DNA of 64,000 bases from Gelidibacter salicanalis (GCF_016469035.1 NZ_JAEHJZ010000032.1:148788-212787); one strand, 5' to 3'. Positions 28,913 through 38,228 are shown, counted from the first letter of the stretch. Program-made: numbers and translations. The notes: generated from the sequence alone by a model not told the origin.

Positions 28913-29516
28913 TTTGAATTTTTTTTAGAGTGTTTTCGAAGTAATCGGTAATCAATAATCCGTGTGGATTGTTGGGGAAGTTTCGGTCCACCATGATCAG
29001 GTTTCCGGTGGAGACCAATTCATAGGTGTCGGTTATGACGCCTCTGTTGATTTCAAAAATGGTGGTGGTCGTGAAACTATATGTTCCATTCTCTTCCTTC
29101 AAATTGGAATCAATATTGAGGACTTTTTGAACCAATGAGTATTGTAACAATCGATTATAGACGCCATCCGCTTTTTTCTGACGATAGAGGTTGTCCACAG
29201 AACTATTCCCTAACCAAAGTGCTTTTTTTAAGTTCCGTTCATAGTTGCTGGCATCAATGTTATAGAAATAATTGTGGAACTGTTCTAAATGTGCCAATGC
29301 TTCTACAGTGAAATTTTCCTTTTGAGAGACGAGCTTTAGTGGAATAATACTGCCATCGGTATTTATGGCAAAGGCACTATTGAGCGCATTTTTATTGGTG
29401 GTAAAAGCCATCCAAAGTGAAAATGTGCTGGATAACAAAGCACACACGATAGCTGTTAAAACTATGAGCCGGTTTAACTTTAGGATGCCATATATATTTT
29501 TATAAGGAGTTTTCAT
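28893..29516 (-). CDS. traK: Conjugative transposon protein TraK (VirB8-like)
   Basis: About 207 residues from the ATG at 29516. The frame is open to 29564, but the first 16 codons overlap traJ and precede the typical MKTPYKNIYGILKLNRLIVL. One membrane helix at about residues 16-38 and a periplasmic VirB8-like domain. ALWLGNSSVDNLYR is family-like. It connects the channel core. Confidence 0.8.
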   Translation of the reverse strand: MKTPYKNIYGILKLNRLIVLTAIVCALLSSTFSLWMAFTTNKNALNSAFAINTDGSIIPLKLVSQKENFTVEALAHLEQFHNYFYNIDASNYERNLKKALWLGNSSVDNLYRQKKADGVYNRLLQYSLVQKVLNIDSNLKEENGTYSFTTTTIFEINRGVITDTYELVSTGNLIMVDRNFPNNPHGLLITDYFENTLKKIQNENRKK

Positions 29517-29526
29517 TTGACTTGTT

Positions 29527-30369
29527 TTAGCTATTAAACAATCTGAGCGTAAAGGACGTGGCACGGCTGTATAACTTGAATTTCAGAAATACTATAAAAA
29601 AAACAGATCCCAATTGTACCACAGGAGCAAAAAAGCCTTGTCCTGCATCAGTTCCAAACAGGTTAGGCCAAAAATTGGTATTGATTTCGGTATAGATGGC
29701 GTTGATAAATATGTTGACCAAAAAGAAGGCTGGTACCAGCATGTAAACCGCAGCATATAATTTGAAAAAATTATATGCCAAAGAGCGGAATTTTTCAAAC
29801 ACGGCCAAGCTTATGACCAATGGGAAAAATGCTTGCATAATTCCCAATAGAAAATAGCGCTCGGCTAAAAATAGTGGGTAAATAAATAAGTCCAAAATCC
29901 AAAGAAAGAGACTGATTATAAAAGCCAATATCTTGAAACCATATAGCGGCGTTATCAATGCTTCATAAAGTAAACTCATCGCATTTTTTGCGACATCAAA
30001 AAGATGTATGTCTTCTTCTATTGGAAGGTCCTGCAATTGCAAGGGAAGTAAAGCAGGGGCGGTGGCACGATATTGGCCTTCAATTGCGACCAGGATACCA
30101 TCAAAGAACCCTAATACTTGAGTTGAGAATATGACCAATAGAACTATTGCAAAATTCTTTGCGAGTTCTCCTGGAGTCAATCCCCAAGTATAGCCGTCCT
30201 TATCCGCAATACCTTCATTGTATTTTTTTAGGATATTGACCAGAAAAAATAGTACAGCAAGGGTCTTCATTCCCGCAATGGTGTATTGGGAGAAACTACT
30301 GTTCTGTATCGTTTGGAAAACCGTATCGATGTATTCCAATCCTATTCCTAAAATGAAAGTTGCGGTCAT
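29527..30369 (-). CDS. traJ: Conjugative transposon protein TraJ (polytopic, VirB6-like)
   Basis: 280 residues with at least five hydrophobic helices (about 30-45, 70-95, 145-165, 170-195, 205-235). WGLTPGELAKNFAIVLLVI and FFKLYAAVYMLVPAFFLVNIFINAIY are typical of TraJ of Bacteroidota elements. Inner-membrane component of the channel. Two bases separate it from traI. Confidence 0.8.
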   Translation of the reverse strand: MTATFILGIGLEYIDTVFQTIQNSSFSQYTIAGMKTLAVLFFLVNILKKYNEGIADKDGYTWGLTPGELAKNFAIVLLVIFSTQVLGFFDGILVAIEGQYRATAPALLPLQLQDLPIEEDIHLFDVAKNAMSLLYEALITPLYGFKILAFIISLFLWILDLFIYPLFLAERYFLLGIMQAFFPLVISLAVFEKFRSLAYNFFKLYAAVYMLVPAFFLVNIFINAIYTEINTNFWPNLFGTDAGQGFFAPVVQLGSVFFIVFLKFKLYSRATSFTLRLFNS

Positions 30370-30371
30370 CT

Positions 30372-30962
30372 CTAATATTCTGTTTCACGGTTATTGATTT
30401 TGTCCTGCATTTTCCGAAATGAAATGATATCCCTGTAGCGTTTTGTTTTGGTTTTAATATTGGAAACCATTTCCCTAGATTCCAGTTCTTTTTCTTTTAG
30501 AATTGCTGTACGTTCCGCATCGCTCATTTTTAAATAGTCGCTCGACAAAATCTCATCTATAAAATCCAGTGTATCCAACGAGTTTTCAACGATCGCAGTG
30601 AATGATTGTGACACCCTTGATACTTCATCAGGTTTTATAAAAGGACTGTCTAAAATGTCCCTCAAATCATTTTGCATCACCTTGAGAAGGCGTTGGTTAT
30701 TACTTCCAATTTCACGTACTGCGTTTAATTGCTTGACCACATCATTGACCTTTTCAATGTTTTCCTTTTGTGTTTTTAAGAACTCTACGGTCTTGATAAT
30801 GTTTGCAGTCTGCTTCCCGGATTCTATCAATTGTTTTACCAAGCTGATAAAATTGGTGTTGTCATAAGTGGGCATTCCCTGGCAGGCAGCGCGTGCAGGC
30901 AATAAAAATGCAACCGTAAAGAATAGTGAGAATAGGATTGTTTTAATTTTTGTTTTACGCAT
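30372..30962 (-). CDS. traI: Conjugative transposon protein TraI (DUF4141)
   Basis: About 196 residues from the ATG at 30962; the longer frame to 31004 adds 14 residues in front of a good signal peptide (MRKTKIKTILFSLFFTVAFLL then PARAACQG). The mature protein is a long helical coiled coil (ESGKQTANIIKTVEFLKTQKENI, VNDVVKQLNAVREIG), as in VirB5-like DUF4141 proteins. Periplasmic. Order traG-traI-traJ is canonical with traH absent. Confidence 0.75.
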   Translation of the reverse strand: MRKTKIKTILFSLFFTVAFLLPARAACQGMPTYDNTNFISLVKQLIESGKQTANIIKTVEFLKTQKENIEKVNDVVKQLNAVREIGSNNQRLLKVMQNDLRDILDSPFIKPDEVSRVSQSFTAIVENSLDTLDFIDEILSSDYLKMSDAERTAILKEKELESREMVSNIKTKTKRYRDIISFRKMQDKINNRETEY

Positions 30963-31008
30963 TGCTGAATATTTGTTTTGGTATTCGTGAACCTTTGGTT
31001 TCATAATA

Positions 31009-33411
31009 TTATATTTTAGATGTGAATTCTTTAATTGCCAATTCCATATTATTGGTCTTTTTATAAATGGCCATTATGGCCTCGTTTTCCTGTCCATCGG
31101 TTAGATAGGCAGCATACACTTCCTTGGGAACTTCAAGCCTAAAAATGTTGCTTTCCTTTCCAATCTTGATAAACATCTCGGTATACTTCCGTGGACCGGA
31201 AAGATTGTTCTTGATGGATTTTAATTGGTTGAGATCGTGGCTGGAGAGGTTGAGCCGTTTAACCAGTTCGGCGTAGCCTTTTTCATTGTTCAGACTATAA
31301 ATGACCTGGGTGTTTTCCAGAATGCTTGCGGATGTGGCATTGTTTGGAAGCTGATTGATGGATTGCAGAATAATCCCAATCGCTCCATTTTGTTTACGAA
31401 TGGCTTGATAATAAAATTCTACGCTTTCCAACACGTTTTCAAATTTGAGTTGCTTTGCAAACTCATCGAATAGGATGATGCCCTTTTCAGCTCGGTTTTT
31501 CCATATCGTTCTTTGGATAGCCGATTTGATCAGTTTCAACATTACGGACAGGATTTCCTTGTTGTCCTTGACTTCATCCAGTTCAAAAACGATCAAGCGC
31601 TTATCCTCGATTTTATAGGTCTGGTCTTCGCTGACTTCAAACAGAAAACTGTAGAGGCCATCGCTAACGTATTCAGACATGACGTGCAAGAAGCTCGTGA
31701 CATTAAAATAGTCGGGATGGATTTTAAGGGTGTCCAGAAGATCTTCCTGATTCCTTTCCATAAAATTGTAGAAACCTTCCAAGGAATGGTTTTTTGAAGT
31801 GCTGTCATAATAATGACGCAGGATCTTTTTGACGGAAACCGATTGTGCCTTGGTCACTTTAAGGTCTGAAGCAAATAATTCAAAAAGAAATACTGATAAA
31901 TCTTCAAGACGTTCAGGAGCTAAGTCAGATATATTGCTGATATAAAATGGATTGATACCGAGGTTCTTTCCACTCTCATAACGCAGTACGGTATACTGTT
32001 CAGGATACAGTTTTGCGAATTTGGTGTAGGAACCACCTAGGTCAATGATGACCAATCGAACGCCACTTTCAAAATATTGACGCAGGATATTATTCGCCAG
32101 AAAGGATTTGCCCTCGCCTGTCGGAGCAAAGATGGCAAAGTTTCGTGCTTTGATACGATTTTTTCCCTCGTCCCAAACATCTTTTAGAACAGGAATATTA
32201 TATTCACGGTCATTGAAAATGATTCCTGTTGCATCCGATTTATAATTGGTGTTGTTGATGAATAAACAAAGTGCGTGTTTTAAATCGGTAACATATAAAT
32301 CGTTATTCGAGAAATTGGAAGAGAAGCAGCAGTAGCTGTTCAATATATAATTTTTCCGTTCCTCGCCTCTTGGATAGTAGGGGATTATATCCAACTCCTT
32401 GAACTCCGTTTTAATCTTTGAAGTTATTCTATCCAGTTCTTTAGCTTCCTTTGCCCAATAGATAATATTGAGATGGCCACGAATAATACGTGAGCTATCA
32501 TCGGCATTGATTTGGTCCAAGATGTGTTGGATTTTTCCAAGTACGACCTTGTTCTGTGAGCCAAAATTTGAACTTTTGTTCAGTTCCTCGATCTTCTTAT
32601 CGAGCAGCTTACGCCATTTTTGTTTATCATCTAAATAAATAATCTGATTAACGATATGATTTTCATTAAGCGTAAGCCCTAAACCATCAATAAACCCTTG
32701 ATGAAATACGAAGTCGTCAGAAGTGAATCTCTCATTGGTCTTGCTACTCTGTACACTTTCGCCAAAGCACAGTTCGCTATTAATGGCCAGGGCATCAAAA
32801 TGGTTTTTACCAATTGTGACGCTTTTCTTATCCAGTAAAATATCGGTGTCAAAATCTATATTAAAGCCATTAAAGTAGCCACTTGTAAGCTGTAAAATCT
32901 GTTCCGGGTTTAGGGGAAGGAACGTCATTTTTCTACTATTGTTTATAAAGGAAACGGAGTCGCTAACCGAGTTGGCGAAGCTCTTGATGTTGTCATCCAG
33001 TTCCTGTACAATTCCCTTTGATATTTTTCGAAAAGGATTGACATATTTGGGGTTGTTGAGTGCTTTGTTCTTGGTCAGAATAACGAACAGATAGCACTTG
33101 TGTTCAATATAGCCACGACCTTTGAAGTGTTGGTGTGTAGCTTTTTCCAAAAAAGTTGTATTCGGAAGTTGTTCCGAAGAATAGGATTTTTTAAGATAAA
33201 TATCCTGCTTATGGACCACAGTTCCAACAGGCAATGATTTCAAGGCCTGGAACCAAGCACCGTGCATATCCTCAAAGTCCTTTTCGGAAAGCGAGTAGAT
33301 TTCTGGCAGATTTCCTTCATAGCACAAAATTACATTGCCATTGTTGGCAAACACGATATTGTCCTGTATATCTGCAATGGGTTGATATGATGAAAGGTTA
33401 ATCTTGTCCAT
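31009..33411 (-). CDS. traG: Conjugation ATPase TraG (VirB4-like)
   Basis: 800 residues. Walker A is PTGEGKS in FAIFAPTGEGKSFLANN near residue 430; Walker B is KGIILFDEFAKQL near residue 645. The N-terminal half is the usual non-ATPase domain of TraG. LVIIDLGGSYTKFAKL and YYQAIRKQNGAIGIILQSINQ are strongly conserved in this family. It powers channel assembly and DNA transfer at the inner membrane. Overlaps traF by 14 bases. Confidence 0.93.
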   Translation of the reverse strand: MDKINLSSYQPIADIQDNIVFANNGNVILCYEGNLPEIYSLSEKDFEDMHGAWFQALKSLPVGTVVHKQDIYLKKSYSSEQLPNTTFLEKATHQHFKGRGYIEHKCYLFVILTKNKALNNPKYVNPFRKISKGIVQELDDNIKSFANSVSDSVSFINNSRKMTFLPLNPEQILQLTSGYFNGFNIDFDTDILLDKKSVTIGKNHFDALAINSELCFGESVQSSKTNERFTSDDFVFHQGFIDGLGLTLNENHIVNQIIYLDDKQKWRKLLDKKIEELNKSSNFGSQNKVVLGKIQHILDQINADDSSRIIRGHLNIIYWAKEAKELDRITSKIKTEFKELDIIPYYPRGEERKNYILNSYCCFSSNFSNNDLYVTDLKHALCLFINNTNYKSDATGIIFNDREYNIPVLKDVWDEGKNRIKARNFAIFAPTGEGKSFLANNILRQYFESGVRLVIIDLGGSYTKFAKLYPEQYTVLRYESGKNLGINPFYISNISDLAPERLEDLSVFLFELFASDLKVTKAQSVSVKKILRHYYDSTSKNHSLEGFYNFMERNQEDLLDTLKIHPDYFNVTSFLHVMSEYVSDGLYSFLFEVSEDQTYKIEDKRLIVFELDEVKDNKEILSVMLKLIKSAIQRTIWKNRAEKGIILFDEFAKQLKFENVLESVEFYYQAIRKQNGAIGIILQSINQLPNNATSASILENTQVIYSLNNEKGYAELVKRLNLSSHDLNQLKSIKNNLSGPRKYTEMFIKIGKESNIFRLEVPKEVYAAYLTDGQENEAIMAIYKKTNNMELAIKEFTSKI

Positions 33412-33682
33412 AATTGAAGCCTGAATTTTGTTTGTTACTGATGATTTTCGGGAAGGCCTTGGCCATCTGAAATAGTTGTGGATTGTTTGTGATTCGGGTT
33501 AATGCAATGTAAAGCGCAGCATTAAAAACAAAGACACCTATAATAATCCCGAAACTGAATGAAAATATGATAATCATTAAAGAACCAAGGATAGACATCA
33601 TCATTAGGGCGAACAGGGAAATGGGCAGCCCAAAAATGACTGCCTTTTTCCTAATATTTCTATAGACCTCGAACCGCTTCAT
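33398..33682 (-). CDS. traF: Conjugation protein TraF (DUF4133, VirB3-like)
   Basis: 94 residues. MKRFEVYRNIRKKAVIFGLP followed by two membrane helices in a hairpin (about 15-40 and 45-65) and FPKIISNKQ near the end, typical of DUF4133. Overlaps traE by one base and traG by 14. Confidence 0.83.
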   Translation of the reverse strand: MKRFEVYRNIRKKAVIFGLPISLFALMMMSILGSLMIIIFSFSFGIIIGVFVFNAALYIALTRITNNPQLFQMAKAFPKIISNKQNSGFNYGQD

Positions 33683-33969
33683 TATACTACGATTCCAATT
33701 AGATAGGTAAATATTCCAACAACAGCACCCGCTATTAAAACGAATACCAAAACTCTAGTAATACCTTTTTTTAAATCTGCGTTCTCGCCAAAGAAGTGTC
33801 CTGCATTAAAAAGGAAACCAACTAAAAAAATAACACCGAGTAAAATTGGAAAGATTGTTCTTATAGTATCACCTACATCATTTACAGAATCCTCAATGCC
33901 ACCAATTTGTGCAAAGAGAGAGGTAGAGATAAGTGAAAGAAATACTGCGAAATAATTTGATTTTTTCAT
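33682..33969 (-). CDS. traE: Conjugation protein TraE (DUF4134, VirB2-like)
   Basis: 95 residues. Signal peptide (to about SLFAQ), then two helices with VFLVGFLFNAGHFFGENADLKKG between the second and its tail, typical of DUF4134. Possibly the pilin-like subunit. First gene of the tra operon, divergent from the amidase gene. Confidence 0.83.
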   Translation of the reverse strand: MKKSNYFAVFLSLISTSLFAQIGGIEDSVNDVGDTIRTIFPILLGVIFLVGFLFNAGHFFGENADLKKGITRVLVFVLIAGAVVGIFTYLIGIVV

Positions 33970-34158
33970 AACTGAAAAGTTTAAAAATTTGTATTGTTTT
34001 CGTTATTGGAAATTTACATATATTTGTTTACAAATAACTGATAATCAAATATTTGTGAATAAAATATTATTTAATATTGTTTGATTTCCGTTGCTATTAA
34101 TTGGCATCAAATTTTATGATTTTTGGAAGTTGAATTGTTAATAACCCAAAATTTGAAA
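33970..34158. promoter_or_regulatory. Divergent promoter region of tra operon and amidase
   Basis: Very AT-rich. It contains TATATTTG at 34019-34026, a perfect palindrome ATTTGT TT ACAAAT at 34022-34035 and a second one, CAAATATTTG, at 34046-34055. The two palindromes, 24 bp apart, are candidate operators controlling tra expression. Confidence 0.45.
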
Positions 34159-34791
34159 ATGAAAAAAGTGCTCAAAAGCGTCAGTTTTGTCTTTTTGCTT
34201 CTAAAAATGTGTATCATTTTTGGACAGGAAATTGCCACTAAAAAAAGAATAATTATTGATGTTGGACACGGTGGAAAAGATTCTGGTGCAATTGGAATAA
34301 ATGGCATCCAAGAAAAAGATATTGTACTAAATATCGCTCTTGAAATTTTGAAGCTAAACGAAAAGTCAGAAATGCCACTTGATATCTATTTGACGAGATA
34401 TAGCGATACGCTTATTTCGTTAACCGATAGAAGCAAATTGTCCAAAGCTTTGGAAGCAGATGTATTTATTTCGTTGCATTGTAATCATTCGGATAATTCA
34501 AATGCGAGAGGAATTGAAGTGTATGTGGCAAACGCCACTTCACAATATATAAAGGATGCCACTTGGTTAGCTTTTCAATTGCAAGCTGCATTTAATAAGG
34601 AATTGGGATTTGAAAGTAGGGGTGTGAAGTTTGCGAATTTTCAGGTGTTACGGGAAACAGCCAATTATTGTGCTTCTGTACTTGTGGAATTGGGGTTTTT
34701 GAGTAATACAGATGAAAACAATTATTTTTCAAACCTTTCTAACATTCGATTGTCTGCATTATCGATTTTATTAACTATTCAAAATTATTGA
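34159..34791 (+). CDS. N-acetylmuramoyl-L-alanine amidase (Amidase_3)
   Basis: About 210 residues from the ATG at 34159; the frame is open to 34123 but MKKVLKSVSFVFLLLKMCIIFG is a natural signal peptide. Amidase_3 zinc ligands are visible: IDVGHGGKDSGA (His), IALEILKL with the glutamate before it, SLHCNHSD (His) and VLVELGFLSN with the catalytic glutamate. It cleaves peptidoglycan cross-bridges in the periplasm. Placed divergent from traE, it probably opens the wall locally for the transfer channel. Confidence 0.85.
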   Translation: MKKVLKSVSFVFLLLKMCIIFGQEIATKKRIIIDVGHGGKDSGAIGINGIQEKDIVLNIALEILKLNEKSEMPLDIYLTRYSDTLISLTDRSKLSKALEADVFISLHCNHSDNSNARGIEVYVANATSQYIKDATWLAFQLQAAFNKELGFESRGVKFANFQVLRETANYCASVLVELGFLSNTDENNYFSNLSNIRLSALSILLTIQNY

Positions 34792-34795
34792 AAAT

Positions 34796-34894
34796 ATGAA
34801 AGATATTTTTTTAGAACTAACTAAAAGTATAAAGGCTATTGTAGAACATTTTATTTCAGAAGTGATTTTGTTATATAAATCTTTTCGTGGTTGA
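34796..34894 (+). CDS. Tiny ORF of 32 residues after the amidase
   Basis: MKDIFLELTKSIKAIVEHFI, then SEVILLYKSFRG. It begins five bases after the amidase stop and ends one base before the stop of the convergent abiEii. An amphipathic helix is plausible. No family recognised; may be chance. Confidence 0.25.
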   Translation: MKDIFLELTKSIKAIVEHFISEVILLYKSFRG

Positions 34895-34895
34895 A

Positions 34896-35951
34896 TTATT
34901 TACTGTCATCAAGCATTATTGATTTATACCAGTAAAAGAAAGCTTCTGGATTATTCTTTTTAAGCTTGTTGAGCTTATTGTATTTAGGGTTTTCAATCAA
35001 CCAGTCTGTTACCTCTAATGGGTTGTCAAACCTTTCAATCTTATTATTGATTTGGGACTTGATTAGTTCAGACAAGTATGCCACTTTTGAAGATGCTATG
35101 ATGGCTTCTTCAATATTAAATTTCTCAATGGTAAAGTTTGTAAAATTACTGATACCTGTTTGAAGATGTTTAAAATCTTCAGATTTAGTGTCGCGAGTTG
35201 AAAGCACAAAACAAGCTTCTTGCGTATCGTTTAGTACTTGCTCTGCGGTTATATCTAATTTTCTAAAGGAAAGCTCTTCTTTAACCACTTTTGCATAGCT
35301 GGTTCGTACCACCGTCAAATCAGAAATGTTTTCCATTAAAAAAGCGACATCGAATAACTGTTTGATAATCTCTACAGGTCTTCCTTTGCTATATAGAATT
35401 CCTGTTGTTTTTGGGGCAAAGGCGGTTAGTTTATCGCCTAAAATAGCGTCAAAAGTTGGCATCATTACTTGTGTAATTTCGCCCTCTGTCTGAATCCAAT
35501 CGTGAGCTATTGGGATTTCTGTGAGTTCAGGATATGGATTTGGGGTGTATAGAACATCTAATAAAATAGGCTCAATATTTCCGTCCACGTTGCTTTTATA
35601 ATATGTTTTAAAATGTCCCACAGGGGCATCAGGTGTATGTACTCTATTGTTGTCATCTTCCCAATGTGTGAATACAGTTTTACTACACATAATATCTAAT
35701 ATGGGTTCTATATCGCTTTGAGTTTGTTCGGTTATGATATCAATGTCAATGGAAAATCGCTTTGGCTTTTTTGTTGCTAACAACAAAGCGGTTCCACCTT
35801 TGAAAATAAATTCTAGACCGTTTATCTTTAATTGTTCCAATAGTATCAAGGCATAAATAACCTTCTCTATAAGTTTTGGATCATACTTTCTGCCAAGTTT
35901 TTGCTTGACCTCAAAAATCCATTCAGGATGATATGTACTTTCTTTAATCAT
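34896..35951 (-). CDS. abiEii: AbiEii-type nucleotidyltransferase toxin
   Basis: 351 residues. FIFKGGTALLLATKKPKRFSIDIDI gives the AbiEii motif: GG at 52-53 and the metal-binding D69 and D71. LGDKLTAFAPKTTGI near residue 170 and the helical C-terminal half are typical. These toxins are NTP transferases that modify tRNA or other targets to stop growth during phage infection. It lies 23 bases after its antitoxin gene. On this element it acts as defence and as stabiliser. Confidence 0.85.
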   Translation of the reverse strand: MIKESTYHPEWIFEVKQKLGRKYDPKLIEKVIYALILLEQLKINGLEFIFKGGTALLLATKKPKRFSIDIDIITEQTQSDIEPILDIMCSKTVFTHWEDDNNRVHTPDAPVGHFKTYYKSNVDGNIEPILLDVLYTPNPYPELTEIPIAHDWIQTEGEITQVMMPTFDAILGDKLTAFAPKTTGILYSKGRPVEIIKQLFDVAFLMENISDLTVVRTSYAKVVKEELSFRKLDITAEQVLNDTQEACFVLSTRDTKSEDFKHLQTGISNFTNFTIEKFNIEEAIIASSKVAYLSELIKSQINNKIERFDNPLEVTDWLIENPKYNKLNKLKKNNPEAFFYWYKSIMLDDSK

Positions 35952-35962
35952 ATATATTAAGT

Positions 35963-35990
35963 TTTGGCAAAATATTAATTTTTTGCCAAA
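35963..35990. promoter_or_regulatory. Second AbiE-type inverted repeat
   Basis: TTTGGCAAA / TTTGCCAAA with a 10-base spacer, at the end of abiEi and just before abiEii. It is the same half-site as in the repeat in front of abiEi, so the antitoxin may bind here too and set toxin level separately. Confidence 0.55.
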
Positions 35991-36703
35991 GTTAAATTCA
36001 TTCTATGTTCTACTTCTTTTTCCTTATTTCGTCTTTGGGCATAACGTTTCATTTTGCCTTGATTGATTTCAAACTTGCTAAAAGCCGATTCGTATATAAA
36101 ATCTAATTCCCCTTGTTGTGCACCATACAAGTTGGTATCGATAATCATATCCACTAAAAGTTTCTCTAATGATGGTATTATGATATTTTCAGTTTCGATT
36201 ACAGGTGCTTCCGAAACCAAATGTTTTATAATAATTACATCATCACTATTGTGAATGTAAAGCTCAAAGGTTTCTATATCGGGTTCTAAAAAAACTTGTT
36301 TTCCTTTGTCCTTTAATTTGTAAAATACGGATTGGGCTACATCTTTTTCCAATTCAACAATGGTGTAATATTTAAATGGCTGGTGTCGCATTAAATCGTT
36401 CAGCCAAATAGTGTTCCAAATACAAAAATCTATGAAGGGATAGTCCTTTTTGATTTTATTGAACAGTCGCTTTAATTTACTATTGATAACCGGACAAAAT
36501 TCATTATTTCCCTGCAACGCATAAATACCTCTAGTTGGATTTTTTAATACCCCTTCTTTTTTTAGTTTCGACAAATAGACGTTAATCGAGCTTTCTTTCA
36601 GATTTGGAAAATCTTTGCGAATGCCATCAACTAAATCTTTTTTAGAAATAGTTTGATTCCCTTGAAAATAGGATGGTATTTTTTTTTCTATTGTATAATC
36701 CAA
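35975..36703 (-). CDS. abiEi: AbiEi-type antitoxin and repressor
   Basis: 242 residues. The N-terminal winged HTH (ISKKDLVDGIRKDFPNLKESSINVYLSKLKKEG) is followed by NPTRGIYALQ and a C-terminal domain with IDFCIWNTIWLNDLMRHQPF and IIIPSLEKLLVDMIID, as in DUF6577/AbiEi proteins. Known AbiEi antitoxins bind inverted repeats and repress their own operon; such repeats are present before this gene and before abiEii. Confidence 0.8.
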   Translation of the reverse strand: MDYTIEKKIPSYFQGNQTISKKDLVDGIRKDFPNLKESSINVYLSKLKKEGVLKNPTRGIYALQGNNEFCPVINSKLKRLFNKIKKDYPFIDFCIWNTIWLNDLMRHQPFKYYTIVELEKDVAQSVFYKLKDKGKQVFLEPDIETFELYIHNSDDVIIIKHLVSEAPVIETENIIIPSLEKLLVDMIIDTNLYGAQQGELDFIYESAFSKFEINQGKMKRYAQRRNKEKEVEHRMNLTLAKN

Positions 36704-36717
36704 AGTAATTACATTTA

Positions 36718-36757
36718 TTAAACTTTGGCAAAATACAATAAATTTGCCAAAGTTTAA
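36718..36757. promoter_or_regulatory. AbiE operator
   Basis: Perfect 15-bp inverted repeat TTAAACTTTGGCAAA / TTTGCCAAAGTTTAA with a 10-base spacer, starting 15 bases upstream of the abiEi start. The next gene upstream ends at 36758, directly beside it. Classic site for autorepression by the antitoxin. Confidence 0.7.
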
Positions 36758-37420
36758 TTATTTTCTTTTGTCCCCAGCACCTTTATCAAAAGCAATCAAA
36801 TTAAATAGCTCACGCATTCGGCTACGAACACGGTTTCCATAGCGTTCTTCCAGTTCTTCAGCATTGAGATTTGTGGTAGCGTGTGTCTTGATTTTATGTT
36901 TGGTCTGAAGATAAAGTTCATATCGGGAAAGCAATACTTCGCCCATTACGTTCAAGTCTTTGCCATAGAATCTTCCGGCGGGTTCAATACCTAAATCATC
37001 AAAGCAATAAAATCTGGTATTGCCATAGTCTTCAATGGTTTTAAAACCTAGGTGGTTAAAACTGAAAGCAACGTTTCTACACGGAATCATCTCATAAGGT
37101 CTTTGCATTGGTACGATATGGCGCAGTAATTTCATCAAGGTCGTTTTTCCGCATCCTACAGGTCCAGAAAGTAAAATACCTTTGTCGATATCAATGCCGT
37201 TCTTTTCACAATTTTCTTTGTCCTTGATGAAATAATGGCAGAGTTTACGAATGATTTCTTTGTCCTCATCATAAATTCTGAAGTGATTACCAAAGAGGAG
37301 CTTTCCTTTTGCATTTAAATAAATTAGAATTTTGTCAAAGTCGTAAAGAACACTTGTACCATCAAAATCGCCGAGTGAATATTCCACGTCATCTTCTATG
37401 ATTTTAGAGGGGTTGTCCAT
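36758..37420 (-). CDS. P-loop ATPase, DnaC/IstB-like
   Basis: 220 residues. Walker A GPVGCGKT (86-93) and Walker B FYCFDDLGIEP near 140; the ATTNLNAEELEERYGNRVRSRMRELFN segment contains the sensor and arginine residues of DnaC-like AAA+ proteins. With the preceding gene it resembles the two-gene replication block of flavobacterial conjugative elements, where the ATPase would load a helicase. Overlaps the preceding gene by 17 bases. Confidence 0.65.
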   Translation of the reverse strand: MDNPSKIIEDDVEYSLGDFDGTSVLYDFDKILIYLNAKGKLLFGNHFRIYDEDKEIIRKLCHYFIKDKENCEKNGIDIDKGILLSGPVGCGKTTLMKLLRHIVPMQRPYEMIPCRNVAFSFNHLGFKTIEDYGNTRFYCFDDLGIEPAGRFYGKDLNVMGEVLLSRYELYLQTKHKIKTHATTNLNAEELEERYGNRVRSRMRELFNLIAFDKGAGDKRK

Positions 37421-38225
37421 AATCTTTGGTTTTAGTGGTCCGCAAGTTGTCCTTGTCCCGGTACCTATCGGGATGGGACAGTTGATTTTTGTTTGGTTTG
37501 TTTACTTCGGAATATAGCTCCGCTCTGTCCATCCAATTTGCAGCCAAGGCACGCCAATCTCTAATGGTTTTCCCATCGCTGGTTTTCCAATTCCGATTTT
37601 CATAGTGCTCGAAGAATTTTTTTCCTTCATCAGCAGTAAAACTTTTTTCTAAAAAAAAATTAATAACGGCCTGCCAGCCCTTTGGTTGTTTTATAGTGTT
37701 TACTTGTTTGGTATTGTTTATAGTAGATCCCATTTTAAGTCCTGTGGTGGGACTGTAGTGTCCCAGATCAGGTTCATTTTTGGGATTGTACAGTTCCGCT
37801 ACCTGTTCCAATATGGGACTGTACTCCCCTGATATGGGACTGTAGAGTTCCAGAGTCGGTTTATTTTTGGGACTGTAGAGTTCCGCCACATGTTCTAATA
37901 TGGGACTGTCACATCCCATATTAGCCCCATCATCTGTGCAAAGAATGGACATCTTTATTTTGCTTCCCTTATAAGGACTTTTGGAAGGAAAATATGAAAG
38001 ATAATTCCATGAGTTTAGGTCGGTCACACACCTGTGGTAGCTTGATTTTGAACGGATTTTGGAGGCCGTCATCAAATCCGTTCGATTCACATAGAATTGA
38101 ATTGCAAACCGGCTACTGTTCCATTCTTGGAACAGTGCCATATAGAGACTGATGTGTGGAGGATTTAGACGGTCATCCAAAAGAAATTTTTCATAGGCCG
38201 CATTGAGTAGTTTAATGTAATTCAT
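37404..38225 (-). CDS. Replication-initiator-like protein with internal repeat
   Basis: 273 residues. N-terminal winged-helix-like part (NPPHISLYMALFQEWNSSRF, LMTASKIRSKSSYHRCVTDLNSWNYL). The middle is a linker with a duplicated unit: SPILEHVAELYSPKN and SPILEQVAELYNPKN, about 25 residues apart, each followed by xLxHYSP or LELYSP. The C-terminal part (FFEHYENRNWKT, WRALAANWMDRAE) resembles DnaD/primosomal tails. Family inferred from context with the ATPase gene. Confidence 0.5.
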   Translation of the reverse strand: MNYIKLLNAAYEKFLLDDRLNPPHISLYMALFQEWNSSRFAIQFYVNRTDLMTASKIRSKSSYHRCVTDLNSWNYLSYFPSKSPYKGSKIKMSILCTDDGANMGCDSPILEHVAELYSPKNKPTLELYSPISGEYSPILEQVAELYNPKNEPDLGHYSPTTGLKMGSTINNTKQVNTIKQPKGWQAVINFFLEKSFTADEGKKFFEHYENRNWKTSDGKTIRDWRALAANWMDRAELYSEVNKPNKNQLSHPDRYRDKDNLRTTKTKDYGQPL

Positions 38226-38228
38226 GGC

